A DNA stretch of 64,000 nt, taken from Saltatorellus ferox (lineage in GTDB: Bacteria > Planctomycetota > UBA1135 > GCA-002686595). How positions within the stretch are numbered: position 1 is the stretch's first letter; each line of letters starts with the position of its first letter. Below are positions 54,142 through 62,727 of the stretch, one piece after another. The stretch lies in assembly GCA_007751475.1 (NCBI GenBank), contig CP036434.1:3100001-3164000 (forward strand). The letters run 5' to 3'. The notes under the pieces were generated by a model. The model saw nothing but the letters and a program-made list of their open reading frames with translations. It ran no database searches and was not told where the DNA came from. A program made the translations under genes and the position numbers.

Positions 54142-55601
54142 CGATGGGTCAAGCACGCAACGATCTCGCCGCCGCCACGCGGCGCACCTTCCTCAGGCAG
54201 GGGCTCTCGCTGGGGGCGATCGCGATGGGGGCCTCCGCGATGGGGGCCTCTGCGATGGGGGCGTCCGGGGGAGAGGAAGCGTCGGCCCTCGCGCCGAAGA
54301 AGCCGCCGCTTCCGGCCCGCGCCAAGCGCGTCCTCTACCTCTCGATGTCGGGCGCTCCGCCCCAGCACGAGACCTTCGATCCGAAGCCAAAGCTGAACGA
54401 ACTCGATGGAACCCTCTGCCCCGAGGCGCTGATCGAGGGCAAGCGGCTCGCGTTCATCAAGGGGCATCCCAAGCTGCTCGGTTCGCCGCATCGCACGTCG
54501 AGGGTGGACCCGCTCGGGATCGAGGTCTCCGATCTTCTGCCCGGCTTCCGCGACTACGCCCACAGCGTGACGGTGATCCGGTCCATGCACACGGATCAGT
54601 TCAACCACGCGCCGGCGGAGATGCTGCTCTACACGGGCAATCAGAACGTGGGCAAGCCGTCCATGGGGTCGTGGGCCACGTGGGGCCTCGGCTCGATGAA
54701 CGAGAACCTCCCGGGCTTCGTGGTGATGGTCTCCGGCGGAAGCGATCCGACGGGGGGCAAGAGCCTCTGGTCGAGCGGCTTCCTGCCCTCGGAGTACCAG
54801 GGCGTGCGGCTGCGATCCGCCGGCGACCCAGTGCTCTACGTGTCGGATCCCAAGGGCCTGTCGCGGCCGATGCGGCGCCGGATGCTCGACGCGCTGAGGG
54901 ACCTCAACCGGAGCGACCACGAGCGGCACGGCGATCCCGAAACGCTCGCGAGGATCGCGCAGTTCGAACTCGCCTACCGGATGCAGGTCGCCGTGCCCGA
55001 GGTCACGGATCTGTCGATGGAGTCCCCGGAGACGCTCGCCTCCTACGGGGCGGTTCCCGGTCAGGCTTCGTTCGCCAACAACTGCTTGCTCGCGCGGAAC
55101 CTCCTGCGCGAGGGCGTGCGCTTCGTCCAGCTCTACGACTGGGGCTGGGACATCCACGGCACCGGGAAGGGCGACGACCTCATCACGCACTTCCCGATGA
55201 AGTGCCGCGAGATCGACCGGCCCATCGCCGCGCTCATGCGGGACCTCGAGGCCACGGGCCTCCTGGAGGATACGCTCGTGCTCTTCGGCGGTGAGTTCGG
55301 CCGAACGCCGATGCTGGAAGCGCGGGGCGGATCGAAGTTCCTCGGACGCGATCACCAGCCCGACTGCTTCTCGATGTGGGTCGCCGGTGGAGGCGTCAAG
55401 GCCGGGCACGTCCACGGGTCCACGGACGACCTCGGCGCGTCCATCCACGAGGATCCGGTCTCCGTGCGTGACCTCCAGGCCACCGTCCTCCATCTGCTCG
55501 GCTTCGACCCCGAGACCTTCCGCTTCCCTTACCAGGGGCTGCAGCAGCGCCTGATCGGTCCGGCCCAGGGGCCCAGGGTGGTGAAGGAGATCCTCGCGTA
55601 G
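54138..55601 (+). CDS. DUF1501 protein exported by the Tat pathway
   Basis: The ATG at 54138 overlaps the PSD1 gene stop (ATGA); the next Met at 54144 is an alternative. The twin-arginine motif RRTFLRQ at residues 16-22 precedes a hydrophobic stretch made of three SAMGA-like repeats, a Tat signal. The DUF1501 domain follows (alkaline-phosphatase-like fold): MSGAPPQHETFDPKPKLNEL, VIRSMHTDQFNHAPAEMLLY, QLYDWGWDIHGTGKGDDLIT and LVLFGGEFGRTPMLEARGGS. It is coupled to the PSD1 protein and probably folds with a cofactor before export. Function unproven in the family. Confidence 0.9.
   Translation: MTMGQARNDLAAATRRTFLRQGLSLGAIAMGASAMGASAMGASGGEEASALAPKKPPLPARAKRVLYLSMSGAPPQHETFDPKPKLNELDGTLCPEALIEGKRLAFIKGHPKLLGSPHRTSRVDPLGIEVSDLLPGFRDYAHSVTVIRSMHTDQFNHAPAEMLLYTGNQNVGKPSMGSWATWGLGSMNENLPGFVVMVSGGSDPTGGKSLWSSGFLPSEYQGVRLRSAGDPVLYVSDPKGLSRPMRRRMLDALRDLNRSDHERHGDPETLARIAQFELAYRMQVAVPEVTDLSMESPETLASYGAVPGQASFANNCLLARNLLREGVRFVQLYDWGWDIHGTGKGDDLITHFPMKCREIDRPIAALMRDLEATGLLEDTLVLFGGEFGRTPMLEARGGSKFLGRDHQPDCFSMWVAGGGVKAGHVHGSTDDLGASIHEDPVSVRDLQATVLHLLGFDPETFRFPYQGLQQRLIGPAQGPRVVKEILA
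54222..54266 (+). repeat. 15-bp x3 tandem repeat in the Tat signal peptide
   Basis: Copies at 54222-54236, 54237-54251 and 54252-54266 encode AMGAS three times and form much of the signal peptide's hydrophobic core. Confidence 0.7.
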
Positions 55602-55674
55602 CGGGCGAGACTTTCACCCGATCTGAAACGAATTCGATTCTCCAGGGAGTCGACGCATACGCCGGGGCCCTCCG

Positions 55675-57039
55675 ATGGTGCATCATCCCGCGTCGAGCCG
55701 CCTGGAGCGCGCTCGGCCCGCGATGATGTTGAACGACGATGCGTCCCCGCCCCCGAAGAACGGCGGAGCTGCGAGGGAGACAGAAGGCTACTCGAATCCA
55801 GTGGATCCGAGTCTCTCGCGACCCTTCCGTTTCAAGGCGCGCCCGGAGGACTTCATCGTCGAGGAGCTGCCGCTCGACGTCGAGGAGCCCGATCCGTCGG
55901 GCACCCACGTCTGGTTCGAGATGGAGAAGCGAGGGATCTCGACCCCCGACGCCACGCGCAGACTGGCCCGGGCGCTGAATCGACAGCCCCAGGAGATCGC
56001 GTTCGCGGGCCGGAAGGACGCGGTGGCGGTCACGCGCCAGCGCATGTCGATCGAGCACGTTTCGATCGATGAACTCCTCTCGCTGAGCCTCGACGGGATC
56101 CAGATCCGGAACCCGTATCGGTGCAGGAAGAAGCTGCGGGTGGGGCAGCTCGCCGGGAATCGGTTCCACCTTCGCCTCACAGGTGTCGAGGAAGAGACGC
56201 GGGATCGGCTGGCGGACGAGCTGGCTTCGCTTCAGCGCACCGGGGTGCCCAACGCCTACGGCGACCAGCGTTTCGGCCGCGGCGGCGGCGGGATGGCGCT
56301 CGGCCGCGCGCTCGTGAAGGGCACGCCGATGGAGTATCTGCAGTGCCTTGCCGACGAGTGCGCGCGCGGCCCGCAAACCGAGGCCGCCCACGAGCTCTTG
56401 CGCAGGATCCGCGAGGGGAACCCGAGCGAGCTCCGGCGCGCGACCGAGCTCGTTCGCTCGCTCACCGACGACCTGCGGGCGGTCGCGAGGACGCTGGCGC
56501 GGCGCCGCCCGGACGATCTCGGCGAGCTGGTGCGGGCGGTTCCGCAGCGGTCTCGCTCGTTCCACCTGGCCATCCTCCAGGCGAAGATGTTCAACGAAGT
56601 GCTCGAGCGGCGCGTGGCGGACGAGACGTTCGCGACGCCGCTCGTGGGGGACATCGTCCGCGCGGCCAACGGAAGGCACTCGGAGCTCATGGAGCTGCCA
56701 GCGCCCATCACTGGGCCCAGTGATGGGCCCAGTGAAGCGTCCGGGGAGACCATCGTGACGGGACCGATCTGGGCGGCCGATATGAAGGCGGCCACCGGAG
56801 TTCCCGGGGAGATCGAGCGTGCGGCGCTGGAGGCGGAGGGGCTCACCCCTGCGGATCTGGCGAATCCTGGCGGCCTGCGGCCCCGGGGCGCGCGCCGGCC
56901 TCTGACGGCGGCGCTCGGCGGCGCCTTGACCGAAGAATGGCGCGACGAGGCGGTCTGGATCGCGTTCGATCTCCCGGTCGGTTCCTACGCGACCGTGGTG
57001 CTCGACGAGCTGGCCCGGCGCGTCTCCGGGCGAGACTGA
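55675..57039 (+). CDS. truD: tRNA pseudouridine synthase D
   Basis: TruD makes pseudouridine-13 in tRNA-Glu. The catalytic Asp is in AGRKDAVAVTRQRMS (residue about 111), and LRVGQLAGNRFHLRL, VPNAYGDQRFGRGG and a C-terminal LTAALGGALTEEWRDEAVWI follow in family order. The start is uncertain: ATG 55675 gives a ~45-residue N-terminal extension before SRPFRFKARPEDFIVEEL, and ATG 55723 is the alternative. A perfect 24-bp palindrome at 56704-56727 lies in a loop of the TRUD domain. The protein (454 residues) is longer than the E. coli enzyme mostly through this front and the insert. Confidence 0.9.
   Translation: MVHHPASSRLERARPAMMLNDDASPPPKNGGAARETEGYSNPVDPSLSRPFRFKARPEDFIVEELPLDVEEPDPSGTHVWFEMEKRGISTPDATRRLARALNRQPQEIAFAGRKDAVAVTRQRMSIEHVSIDELLSLSLDGIQIRNPYRCRKKLRVGQLAGNRFHLRLTGVEEETRDRLADELASLQRTGVPNAYGDQRFGRGGGGMALGRALVKGTPMEYLQCLADECARGPQTEAAHELLRRIREGNPSELRRATELVRSLTDDLRAVARTLARRRPDDLGELVRAVPQRSRSFHLAILQAKMFNEVLERRVADETFATPLVGDIVRAANGRHSELMELPAPITGPSDGPSEASGETIVTGPIWAADMKAATGVPGEIERAALEAEGLTPADLANPGGLRPRGARRPLTAALGGALTEEWRDEAVWIAFDLPVGSYATVVLDELARRVSGRD
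56704..56727 (+). repeat. Perfect 24-bp palindrome within truD
   Basis: The two 12-bp halves of this perfect palindrome meet at GGG|CCC, with the half-motif repeated once more at 56727-56735. It encodes PITGPSDG, a low-complexity loop unlike the rest of the protein. Confidence 0.7.
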
Positions 57040-57119
57040 GGGGCTCGGACGGGCCCCTTCCCCCCGGAGATTCTTGCTACGACTTCGGATTCGGACCCCG
57101 ATGGGTCGATGCCACACTG

Positions 57120-57611
57120 ATGGCTCCTCCACCGTCCCACGTCCAGTCGCTTTCCGGCTCGAATCCGTTCGACCCGCCGGTCCAGGCCGCCACGCGCCGT
57201 CGGACCCATCCGGACCGCCGCATGGCGCCGACGCCGCGCTTCTCGCGCTTCTCGATCCGGGGAGGCCGGCGGGCCACCATCCAGCGCGGCGAGGAGGCCG
57301 AGGGCAGCTACGTCGACGTCTACTCGACCTGGGTCCTCTTCTGGGTCCTCTGGGTCGCGCTGATGAACATCGGCGACAGCTTCTTCACGATGGTCCACCT
57401 TCAGGCGGGCGGCGTCGAAGTGAACCCGGTGGCAGCGGCGATGCTGAAGACGGGCTGCTTCGGCTTCGTGTTCCTGAAGGCGGTGCTGATCGGCGTGGCG
57501 CTGTTGGTGCTGACGCTGCACAAGAACTTCCAGCTGGCGCGCTTCGGCCTGGGGCTGTCGACGGCGGCGTACACGGCGCTGGTGATCTATCACCTGACGC
57601 TGTTCGAGTGA
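57120..57611 (+). CDS. DUF5658 membrane protein
   Basis: The ATG at 57120 starts a ~67-residue basic, low-complexity cytoplasmic N-terminus, then three hydrophobic spans: TWVLFWVLWVALMNIGDSFF, VFLKAVLIGVALLVLTLH and GLGLSTAAYTALVIYHLTLF. The GGVEVNPVA motif after the first span is diagnostic of DUF5658. This family is unstudied; the conserved D and N-P near the membrane face hint at ion or lipid contact. Stop is 9 bp from the end of the convergent gene at 57621. Confidence 0.78.
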   Translation: MAPPPSHVQSLSGSNPFDPPVQAATRRRTHPDRRMAPTPRFSRFSIRGGRRATIQRGEEAEGSYVDVYSTWVLFWVLWVALMNIGDSFFTMVHLQAGGVEVNPVAAAMLKTGCFGFVFLKAVLIGVALLVLTLHKNFQLARFGLGLSTAAYTALVIYHLTLFE

Positions 57612-57620
57612 GCGGGCGCC

Positions 57621-58149
57621 CTACTCGTCGTCTGCTTCGAGGATGAGAGAGAGGTCTGGCCCCACGTGGGTGAACGTGCGGGGCTGGTAGCCGGGGGCTC
57701 TGGCCGTGATGGAGACCGGCTCAGCGGGAAGCAAGAGAGTCGCTTCACCCGCCACGCTATCGCGTGCTGCGGACGGTATCGACGCGCACACGAGCGTGAG
57801 CATGAAGCGGGTAAGCGGCTGGACAGCGAGGACCCAGACGCCATTGGGCAGCTCCCCGTGGAAGTTGACCGATCCAAGCCTGCGCTCAAAGAACTCCGGC
57901 TCCGCGTCCGGCGCATCGACTCGCCTGGCTCGGCTGGCTCGGCTGGACCGCAGTCGGGACCTTTCAACTCCCGTCGTGCGCAGGGCCCTCCATCCCCACG
58001 TGGATGGGCCCCTCCTCGACCCCTTGTGAACGCGGCACGAACTCCGAAGTACCTGTCTCAGGCGCGTCCTTCGGCGAGCCTGACCGAAGGAACGCGAACA
58101 CTCCCAGGAGCGTCAGAGCTGGCACCGTCAGTCGAGCGGCGCGATTCAC
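57621..58149 (-). pseudogene. Frameshifted small exported protein gene downstream of the sulfatase-like gene
   Basis: The GTG at 58149 overlaps the stop of the sulfatase-like gene (GTGA). That frame reads MNRAARLTVPALTLLGVFAF and stays coding until HDGS then TGA at 57964. The +1 frame takes over immediately with good codon bias: DAPDAEPEFFERRLGSVNFH, GELPNGVWVLAVQPLTRF, VSITARAPGYQPRTFTHVG, ending at 57621 with LEADDE. The second part resembles a carboxypeptidase-regulatory (PEGA-like) beta domain. One surplus base near 57967 would explain the break; a recoding event or assembly error are alternatives. Confidence 0.55.
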
Positions 58150-60239
58150 TTACCGTCTTTGACGGGCGCGAAGTCCGGGACGAGCGCGTCCTTCAGGAGT
58201 TCGGGTGCGCCGTCTCCCTCGAAAGCGAGGCGCCAGGGGCTCTTGTCCCACTCCAGGTCCGTGAACTCCGGGGCCCACCAGCGCATGAGGGACTCTCCGC
58301 CGCTCGCGTAGCCCATCGCGGCGAGCTTGGCCTCTTCCTCGCGCGTCATGTCGCTCGCACCGTGCAGCCCCATGGGGACCGCGGCCGCGAGCCACCGCTC
58401 CAGCGCCGACCGCATGCGCATCGCGCGCGGAAAGTGTTCCAGCAGGACGTTGTTCTCGCAGTGCGGGTCGTCCGAGAGTCGGAAGAACCCGACGCTGCCC
58501 ACCTCGTGGACGAGTCCCGAGGATCGGTTCACCGCTCGCTTCAGGAACATCTGCAGGAGCCAGCCTTCGGATTCGATGCTTGCGCAAAGCCCGTGGGCGG
58601 CGAGGGCGAAGCGCGGCTCGGGCGGCGGCGTGTGCGTGAAGAGCTCGCGCAGGTCCTCGCCGGGGAAGCCCTCGTCCTCCGCGCCCGCCATGCGTAGGAG
58701 CGTCTTGCCCACGTCCAGCATCTCCGTCGGAGCCTTCACGCGCGTTCCAGGCGGAACTCCGGGGCCCCTGAGGATGAGCGGCACGTGCACCGTCGAGGTG
58801 AGCACGCCGAAGTGCGTCCAGAAGGTCGACTGCTCGCCGAGGCCTTCTCCATGGTCCGCGGTGAAGGCAACGATCGCATCGCGCGTGCGCGGGGTCTGCA
58901 TGAACGGCCCGAGTCGACCGTCGAGGTAGCGCACTTCGCCCGCGTACATGGCGTTGACGAACGAGGGGTCGCGGATGCCTGCGTTCTTCAGCCAGTCGGG
59001 CACGCGTGCGGGCTCGATGCCGAGGCTCACCTCCTTGCGGTAGGGGCTGGGGCGACCGCTCAGTAGCTCCTCTTTCTGATCCCTGTGAATCTTGTAAGGA
59101 CTGTGGACGTCGAAGAGGTGAATCCACAGGAACACCGGCGCATCGCCCGAGTCTTCCAGCCAGCTGGCCGCGAGGTCGAGCGTCTCCGCGCCATCGCGTT
59201 CCGTGGGGAACGCGGCGTTCATGCGGTGGAATCCCTGGCCGAGTCCGCTGAGCTGATCGAACAGGTGAAAGGCGCTCAGCGCCGCGTAGCACCGATAGCC
59301 CTGGGCGTTGAATCGCTCGGCAAGCGTGTCCGCGTCCCGTGACAGTCGCGTGTTGTTGTTGACGATCTTGACGTCGCGGGGATGCAACCCCGTCATCAGC
59401 GAGATGTGCGACGGGTTCGTGTTGTTGATCGCCGCGAAGCAGTCGGTGAAGATCGCCCCTTCACCCGCCAGTGAGTCGAGGTAGGGAGTCGCGACCGGCG
59501 AGGAGGGATCGAGCGCGGAGACGTGGTCGGCGCGGTGCGTATCCGAGGTGATCAGCAGGACGGTGCGCGGCCGTGCCTCCGCACCCTTCGCGCGGCTCGG
59601 CTCGCGAAACGCGACCCACGGCTCGCTGATCCAGGTGGGGCGCGCGGGGTCGATCTCCTTCTCGAAAGCGATGAAAACCCGCGTGGCATCCGTGCCCTCC
59701 AGCGGCAGCGTGACGGTCCGCCAAGAGGACTGGGTCTCCACTCTCAGCGGCTCGCCGCCGACACCTTCCTGGGAGACGAGGAGGTCGGGACCGTTCAGCT
59801 CCGGATCCCAGAGGCCGCGTTCCTCCCCGCTGACCGGGACCGCCGAAGAGACTTCGAATCGCAGCTCGAGGGCGCGGCTCTTCGTCTGCCCTTTCGGCGC
59901 CTCCGCCGCTCCGATGTCGAGCCATTGCCCTTTCTCCGTCAGCATCACGCCCTTGCGAGCATCCCGGTACAGGTTGACCGCCTGCAGCATGCCGTCGGCG
60001 AAGGTGACCGTCGGTAGCGGCTCCAGGGGCGGCGCCGATTCCAGCGCCGGGCGCAGGGCGTCCCCCGCCGCTCCCGACCTCTCTGACCCGGGCTCCCCCG
60101 AGGCACCATCGGCAGCGCGGGAGACTCCTGCATCGCTCCCAGAAGTCGCGGGCTCGTCAACGCCTCCACAGCCCCCGAGGAGCGGGAGCGAGGCGGCCAG
60201 AAGGAGAAAGGGGGCAAATAGGGTCCGGAGCATGCCCAT
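58146..60239 (-). CDS. Sulfatase-like (alkaline-phosphatase-superfamily) lipoprotein lacking the formylglycine signature
   Basis: The N-terminus ends in a lipobox (LPLLGGCGG, Cys 24), so the protein is probably membrane-anchored in the periplasm. A ~200-residue beta-rich N-domain is followed by the sulfatase fold: VLLITSDTHRADHVSA (metal site), NNTNPSHISLMTGLHPRD (272-289), WIHLFDVHSPYKIH and AFTADHGEGLGEQ (metal site). In sulfatases the motif after the first metal site is C/S-x-P-x-R; here it is T-N-P-S-H, lacking both the formylglycine precursor and the Arg, so a phosphodiesterase or phosphotransferase-type chemistry is more likely. Its stop overlaps the next start by GTGA. ATG 60233 is an alternative start. 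Confidence 0.85.
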   Translation of the reverse strand: MGMLRTLFAPFLLLAASLPLLGGCGGVDEPATSGSDAGVSRAADGASGEPGSERSGAAGDALRPALESAPPLEPLPTVTFADGMLQAVNLYRDARKGVMLTEKGQWLDIGAAEAPKGQTKSRALELRFEVSSAVPVSGEERGLWDPELNGPDLLVSQEGVGGEPLRVETQSSWRTVTLPLEGTDATRVFIAFEKEIDPARPTWISEPWVAFREPSRAKGAEARPRTVLLITSDTHRADHVSALDPSSPVATPYLDSLAGEGAIFTDCFAAINNTNPSHISLMTGLHPRDVKIVNNNTRLSRDADTLAERFNAQGYRCYAALSAFHLFDQLSGLGQGFHRMNAAFPTERDGAETLDLAASWLEDSGDAPVFLWIHLFDVHSPYKIHRDQKEELLSGRPSPYRKEVSLGIEPARVPDWLKNAGIRDPSFVNAMYAGEVRYLDGRLGPFMQTPRTRDAIVAFTADHGEGLGEQSTFWTHFGVLTSTVHVPLILRGPGVPPGTRVKAPTEMLDVGKTLLRMAGAEDEGFPGEDLRELFTHTPPPEPRFALAAHGLCASIESEGWLLQMFLKRAVNRSSGLVHEVGSVGFFRLSDDPHCENNVLLEHFPRAMRMRSALERWLAAAVPMGLHGASDMTREEEAKLAAMGYASGGESLMRWWAPEFTDLEWDKSPWRLAFEGDGAPELLKDALVPDFAPVKDGK

Positions 60240-60281
60240 GAGGGTACCTATCTAGCCCTGTGTCGAGGGGGCTGGATTGGG

Positions 60282-60287
60282 TAGTCT
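60282..60287 (+). promoter_or_regulatory. Putative -10 box (TAGTCT) of the epimerase gene
   Basis: TAGTCT lies 58 nt before the ATG at 60346 in the divergent region with the sulfatase-like gene, and matches the box at 45434-45439. Confidence 0.3.
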
Positions 60288-60345
60288 CCCGACCGGAGAC
60301 AGTGGCGGGAATATCCCGGGACATCGAGCGTCTCCGCCTCTTCAC

Positions 60346-61488
60346 ATGCGCGATACATCCCACGTCCTCATCACCGGAGCCGCTGGCTTGATCGGTTCCT
60401 CCGTGGCCCGAGTGCTCCGGGACCGGGGCGTCCGCGTCACGGGCCTGGACGATCTGTCCGCTGGCCACCTGAAGCGACTGGATCCCCTGATGGAGGCTCC
60501 AGAGGGCGACGGATTCCGCTTCCTCGAGGGCGACGTTCGGGATCGTGACCGCTTGCTCCAGGTGATGCTCGGCGGGCCCCTTGGCCCGGTGACCTCGGTG
60601 CTGCACCTCGCGGGTCGAGTCGGCGTCCGCCGTTTTCTGCAGGATCCTGTGGCCTGCGAGGAAGAGAACCTGGACCTCGGTCGCTCCGTCGCGGCCGCCG
60701 TCCGGCACGCGCGTGGCCAGGGCCGCACGCTGCGCGTCATCGCCGCTTCCACGTCGGAGGTGTACGCGGAATCGGATCAGCCACTGTCCGAGAAGTCCCC
60801 GCTCCGCCCGCTCGTCGCCGAAGGCCGCTGGCGCTACGCGGCCTCGAAGCTGGCCGCCGAACTCGTTCTCGATCGAGTCGTCCACGACGCCGTCCACCTG
60901 CGCTTCTTCAACGTCGTCGGACCTGGCCAGGACGGAGGCTCCGGCATGGTCCTGCCGCGCTTCATCGAGGCCGCGCGCTCGGGACAGCCCCTACGAATTC
61001 ATGGCCAGGGCACCCAGGTGCGAACCTTCGCCCACGTCGATGCCGTGTCCCTCGACGTGGCGGCGCTCGCGGCGCCCGAGGCCTTTCCCCACAGCAGCGC
61101 GCTCGCGGACTTCCGGGGCGCCCTCAACGTCGGGGGTTTTGCGCGGACGACGATTCTGGGGCTCGCCGAAGAGGTGGCCCGGGCCGTGGCGCACGCTGGC
61201 GGCGTGGCGCGCGCACCCCTTCAGTTCGTGGACCCCAGCGTCGACGTGGGGGAGAACTTCGAGGACGTCCATCACCGGGTCCCGGACCTGGGCGAACTGC
61301 GCTCGCTGGGACTCGGATCCAGGCGTCTCGGGAGCGCCGCCTGGTCCCTGGAAGAGATCATTCGTGATGTCGTGCACAGGCATCCATCCGCCCGTGGGGA
61401 CAGCGTCCCGAAGGACCACCCCGGGACGGAGCGGAAGCCTGACGTCAAGGGCGCCCAGGCCGTCCCATGCGAATTGCCCGTGTCCTGA
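60346..61488 (+). CDS. NAD-dependent sugar-nucleotide epimerase/dehydratase
   Basis: The start at MRDTSHVLITGAAGLIGSSV places the TGxxGxxG motif at residues 10-17. The YAASK motif (residue about 165) is the catalytic YxxxK, ASTSEVYAESDQPLSEKSPL holds the active Ser/Thr, and FNVVGPGQDGGSGMVLPRFI and RTFAHVDAVSLDVAALA are family features. UDP-glucose/galactose 4-epimerase and dTDP-glucose dehydratase types cannot be told apart. A C-terminal basic tail of ~30 residues extends past the fold. It overlaps the next glycosyltransferase gene by 22 nt, so it supplies the sugar to the same pathway. Confidence 0.88.
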   Translation: MRDTSHVLITGAAGLIGSSVARVLRDRGVRVTGLDDLSAGHLKRLDPLMEAPEGDGFRFLEGDVRDRDRLLQVMLGGPLGPVTSVLHLAGRVGVRRFLQDPVACEEENLDLGRSVAAAVRHARGQGRTLRVIAASTSEVYAESDQPLSEKSPLRPLVAEGRWRYAASKLAAELVLDRVVHDAVHLRFFNVVGPGQDGGSGMVLPRFIEAARSGQPLRIHGQGTQVRTFAHVDAVSLDVAALAAPEAFPHSSALADFRGALNVGGFARTTILGLAEEVARAVAHAGGVARAPLQFVDPSVDVGENFEDVHHRVPDLGELRSLGLGSRRLGSAAWSLEEIIRDVVHRHPSARGDSVPKDHPGTERKPDVKGAQAVPCELPVS

Positions 61489-62696
61489 CGCGGCTGAACC
61501 TGGGCGGGCCGGCTCGCCAGGTTCTCGCGTCCGATCCGGTCCTTCGCGAGCGCGGCCACCGCGTCGTCGTCTTCACGGGACGGCCTGAACGGGGGGAAGG
61601 GGACCTCGCGGACCAGCTCCGGGCCGGCGGAATCGAGGTTCGAGAGGTCCCGGGCCTCCGACGGGGCCTGGGCGCCGTGCTTCGCGATGACCGACGAGCC
61701 CGGCGGTTCCTGGAGGCAGCCTTCGCCGAGCTGCAGCCCGACGTCGTTCATACCCACGCGTCGAAGGCCGGCGTGATCGGTCGTGCCGCTGCCCGGCGGG
61801 CGTGTCCCGGGGCCGGAAGAGTGCACACGTTTCACGGGCATGTTCTGGAGGGCTACTTCCCGGCTCCCGTGAGCGCGATGTTGATTCGCGTGGAGCGGAA
61901 GCTCGCCCGCAGCACCCACCGGATTCTCGCCGTCTCCGAGGCCACGCGGGCCGATCTCGTTCGACTCGGAGTCGCCGTGGCCGGGAAGATTCAGGTCTGT
62001 CCCCCGGGGATCAGGCTGGATCCGTTCCTCCACCTGGCGCTCGCGCGCGGCGCGTCTGGAGCGCCGGCGGTCTCAGGGGAGAAGCCGACGCAGAGCCTGC
62101 GCCGCGCCCACAGCATCCCGAGGTCCGCGCCCGTGATCGGCGTCATCGGACGCCTCGCCGGGGTCAAGCGCACCGTTCTGGCGGTCGAGGTCTTCGGCGC
62201 CGTCGCCGCGGAGTTCCCCGAGGCGCGGCTCCTGATCGCCGGGGACGGCGGAGAGCGCCCGCGGGTCGAGGCGCGCATCGCGCAGCTCCCGCCCGACATG
62301 GCGCGGCGAGTTCACCTGCTGGGGGCGCTGGACAACGTGGTGCCCGTGCACGAAGCGATCGACGTGCTGCTCTCGACGTCGTCCTCCGAGGGGATGCCGG
62401 TGGCCATGATCGAAGCCGCCGCCGCGGCTCGTCCCGTCGTCTCGACGGCCGTGGGCGGCGTTCCCGAGCTCGTCCAGAACGGTATCACTGGCCTGCTCGC
62501 GGTCGACCGCGACGGCCTGGCCGCCGCCGTCGGCGGCCTCCTCGGTGACGTCGACGATCGCCTCGCGATGGGCCGTCGTGCACGGACCAGAGTCCAGGAA
62601 CGACACTCCGCGGGGGCCCTGGCCGATCGCCTCGAGGCGCACTATGAAGAGGTGCTGAGAAGCGTTCACGATAAGGCCGAGCCACAAGGCTCGTAG
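61467..62696 (+). CDS. GT4-family glycosyltransferase
   Basis: The sequence begins MRIARVLTRLNLGGPARQVL and carries VVHTHASKAGVIGRAAARRA, RVHTFHGHVLEGYFPAP, ILAVSEATRADLVRLGVA, PVIGVIGRLAGVKRTVLAVE, LLSTSSSEGMPVAMIEAAA and TAVGGVPELVQNGITGLL, the full GT4 set including the EX7E motif. It is the third complete glycosyltransferase of the locus and is closest in motifs to the WcaL/EpsF group. 409 residues. A ~20-residue insert (RGASGAPAVSGEKPTQSLRR) sits between the two Rossmann domains. Confidence 0.9.
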   Translation: MRIARVLTRLNLGGPARQVLASDPVLRERGHRVVVFTGRPERGEGDLADQLRAGGIEVREVPGLRRGLGAVLRDDRRARRFLEAAFAELQPDVVHTHASKAGVIGRAAARRACPGAGRVHTFHGHVLEGYFPAPVSAMLIRVERKLARSTHRILAVSEATRADLVRLGVAVAGKIQVCPPGIRLDPFLHLALARGASGAPAVSGEKPTQSLRRAHSIPRSAPVIGVIGRLAGVKRTVLAVEVFGAVAAEFPEARLLIAGDGGERPRVEARIAQLPPDMARRVHLLGALDNVVPVHEAIDVLLSTSSSEGMPVAMIEAAAAARPVVSTAVGGVPELVQNGITGLLAVDRDGLAAAVGGLLGDVDDRLAMGRRARTRVQERHSAGALADRLEAHYEEVLRSVHDKAEPQGS

Positions 62697-62714
62697 TCGA
62701 AGGGCAAAGCTTGC

Positions 62715-62720
62715 TAACCT
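62715..62720 (+). promoter_or_regulatory. Putative -10 box (TAACCT) for a leaderless glycosyltransferase transcript
   Basis: TAACCT is followed by 7 nt and the GTG at 62728, with no Shine-Dalgarno. Confidence 0.4.
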
Positions 62721-62727
62721 GCATCCC

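Noticed and set aside
50593..54156. 1187-codon minus-strand open frame opposite the PSD1 gene
   Set aside because: Arg/His-rich, no motifs and full overlap with a well-supported plus-strand planctomycete family; a shadow of codon bias.
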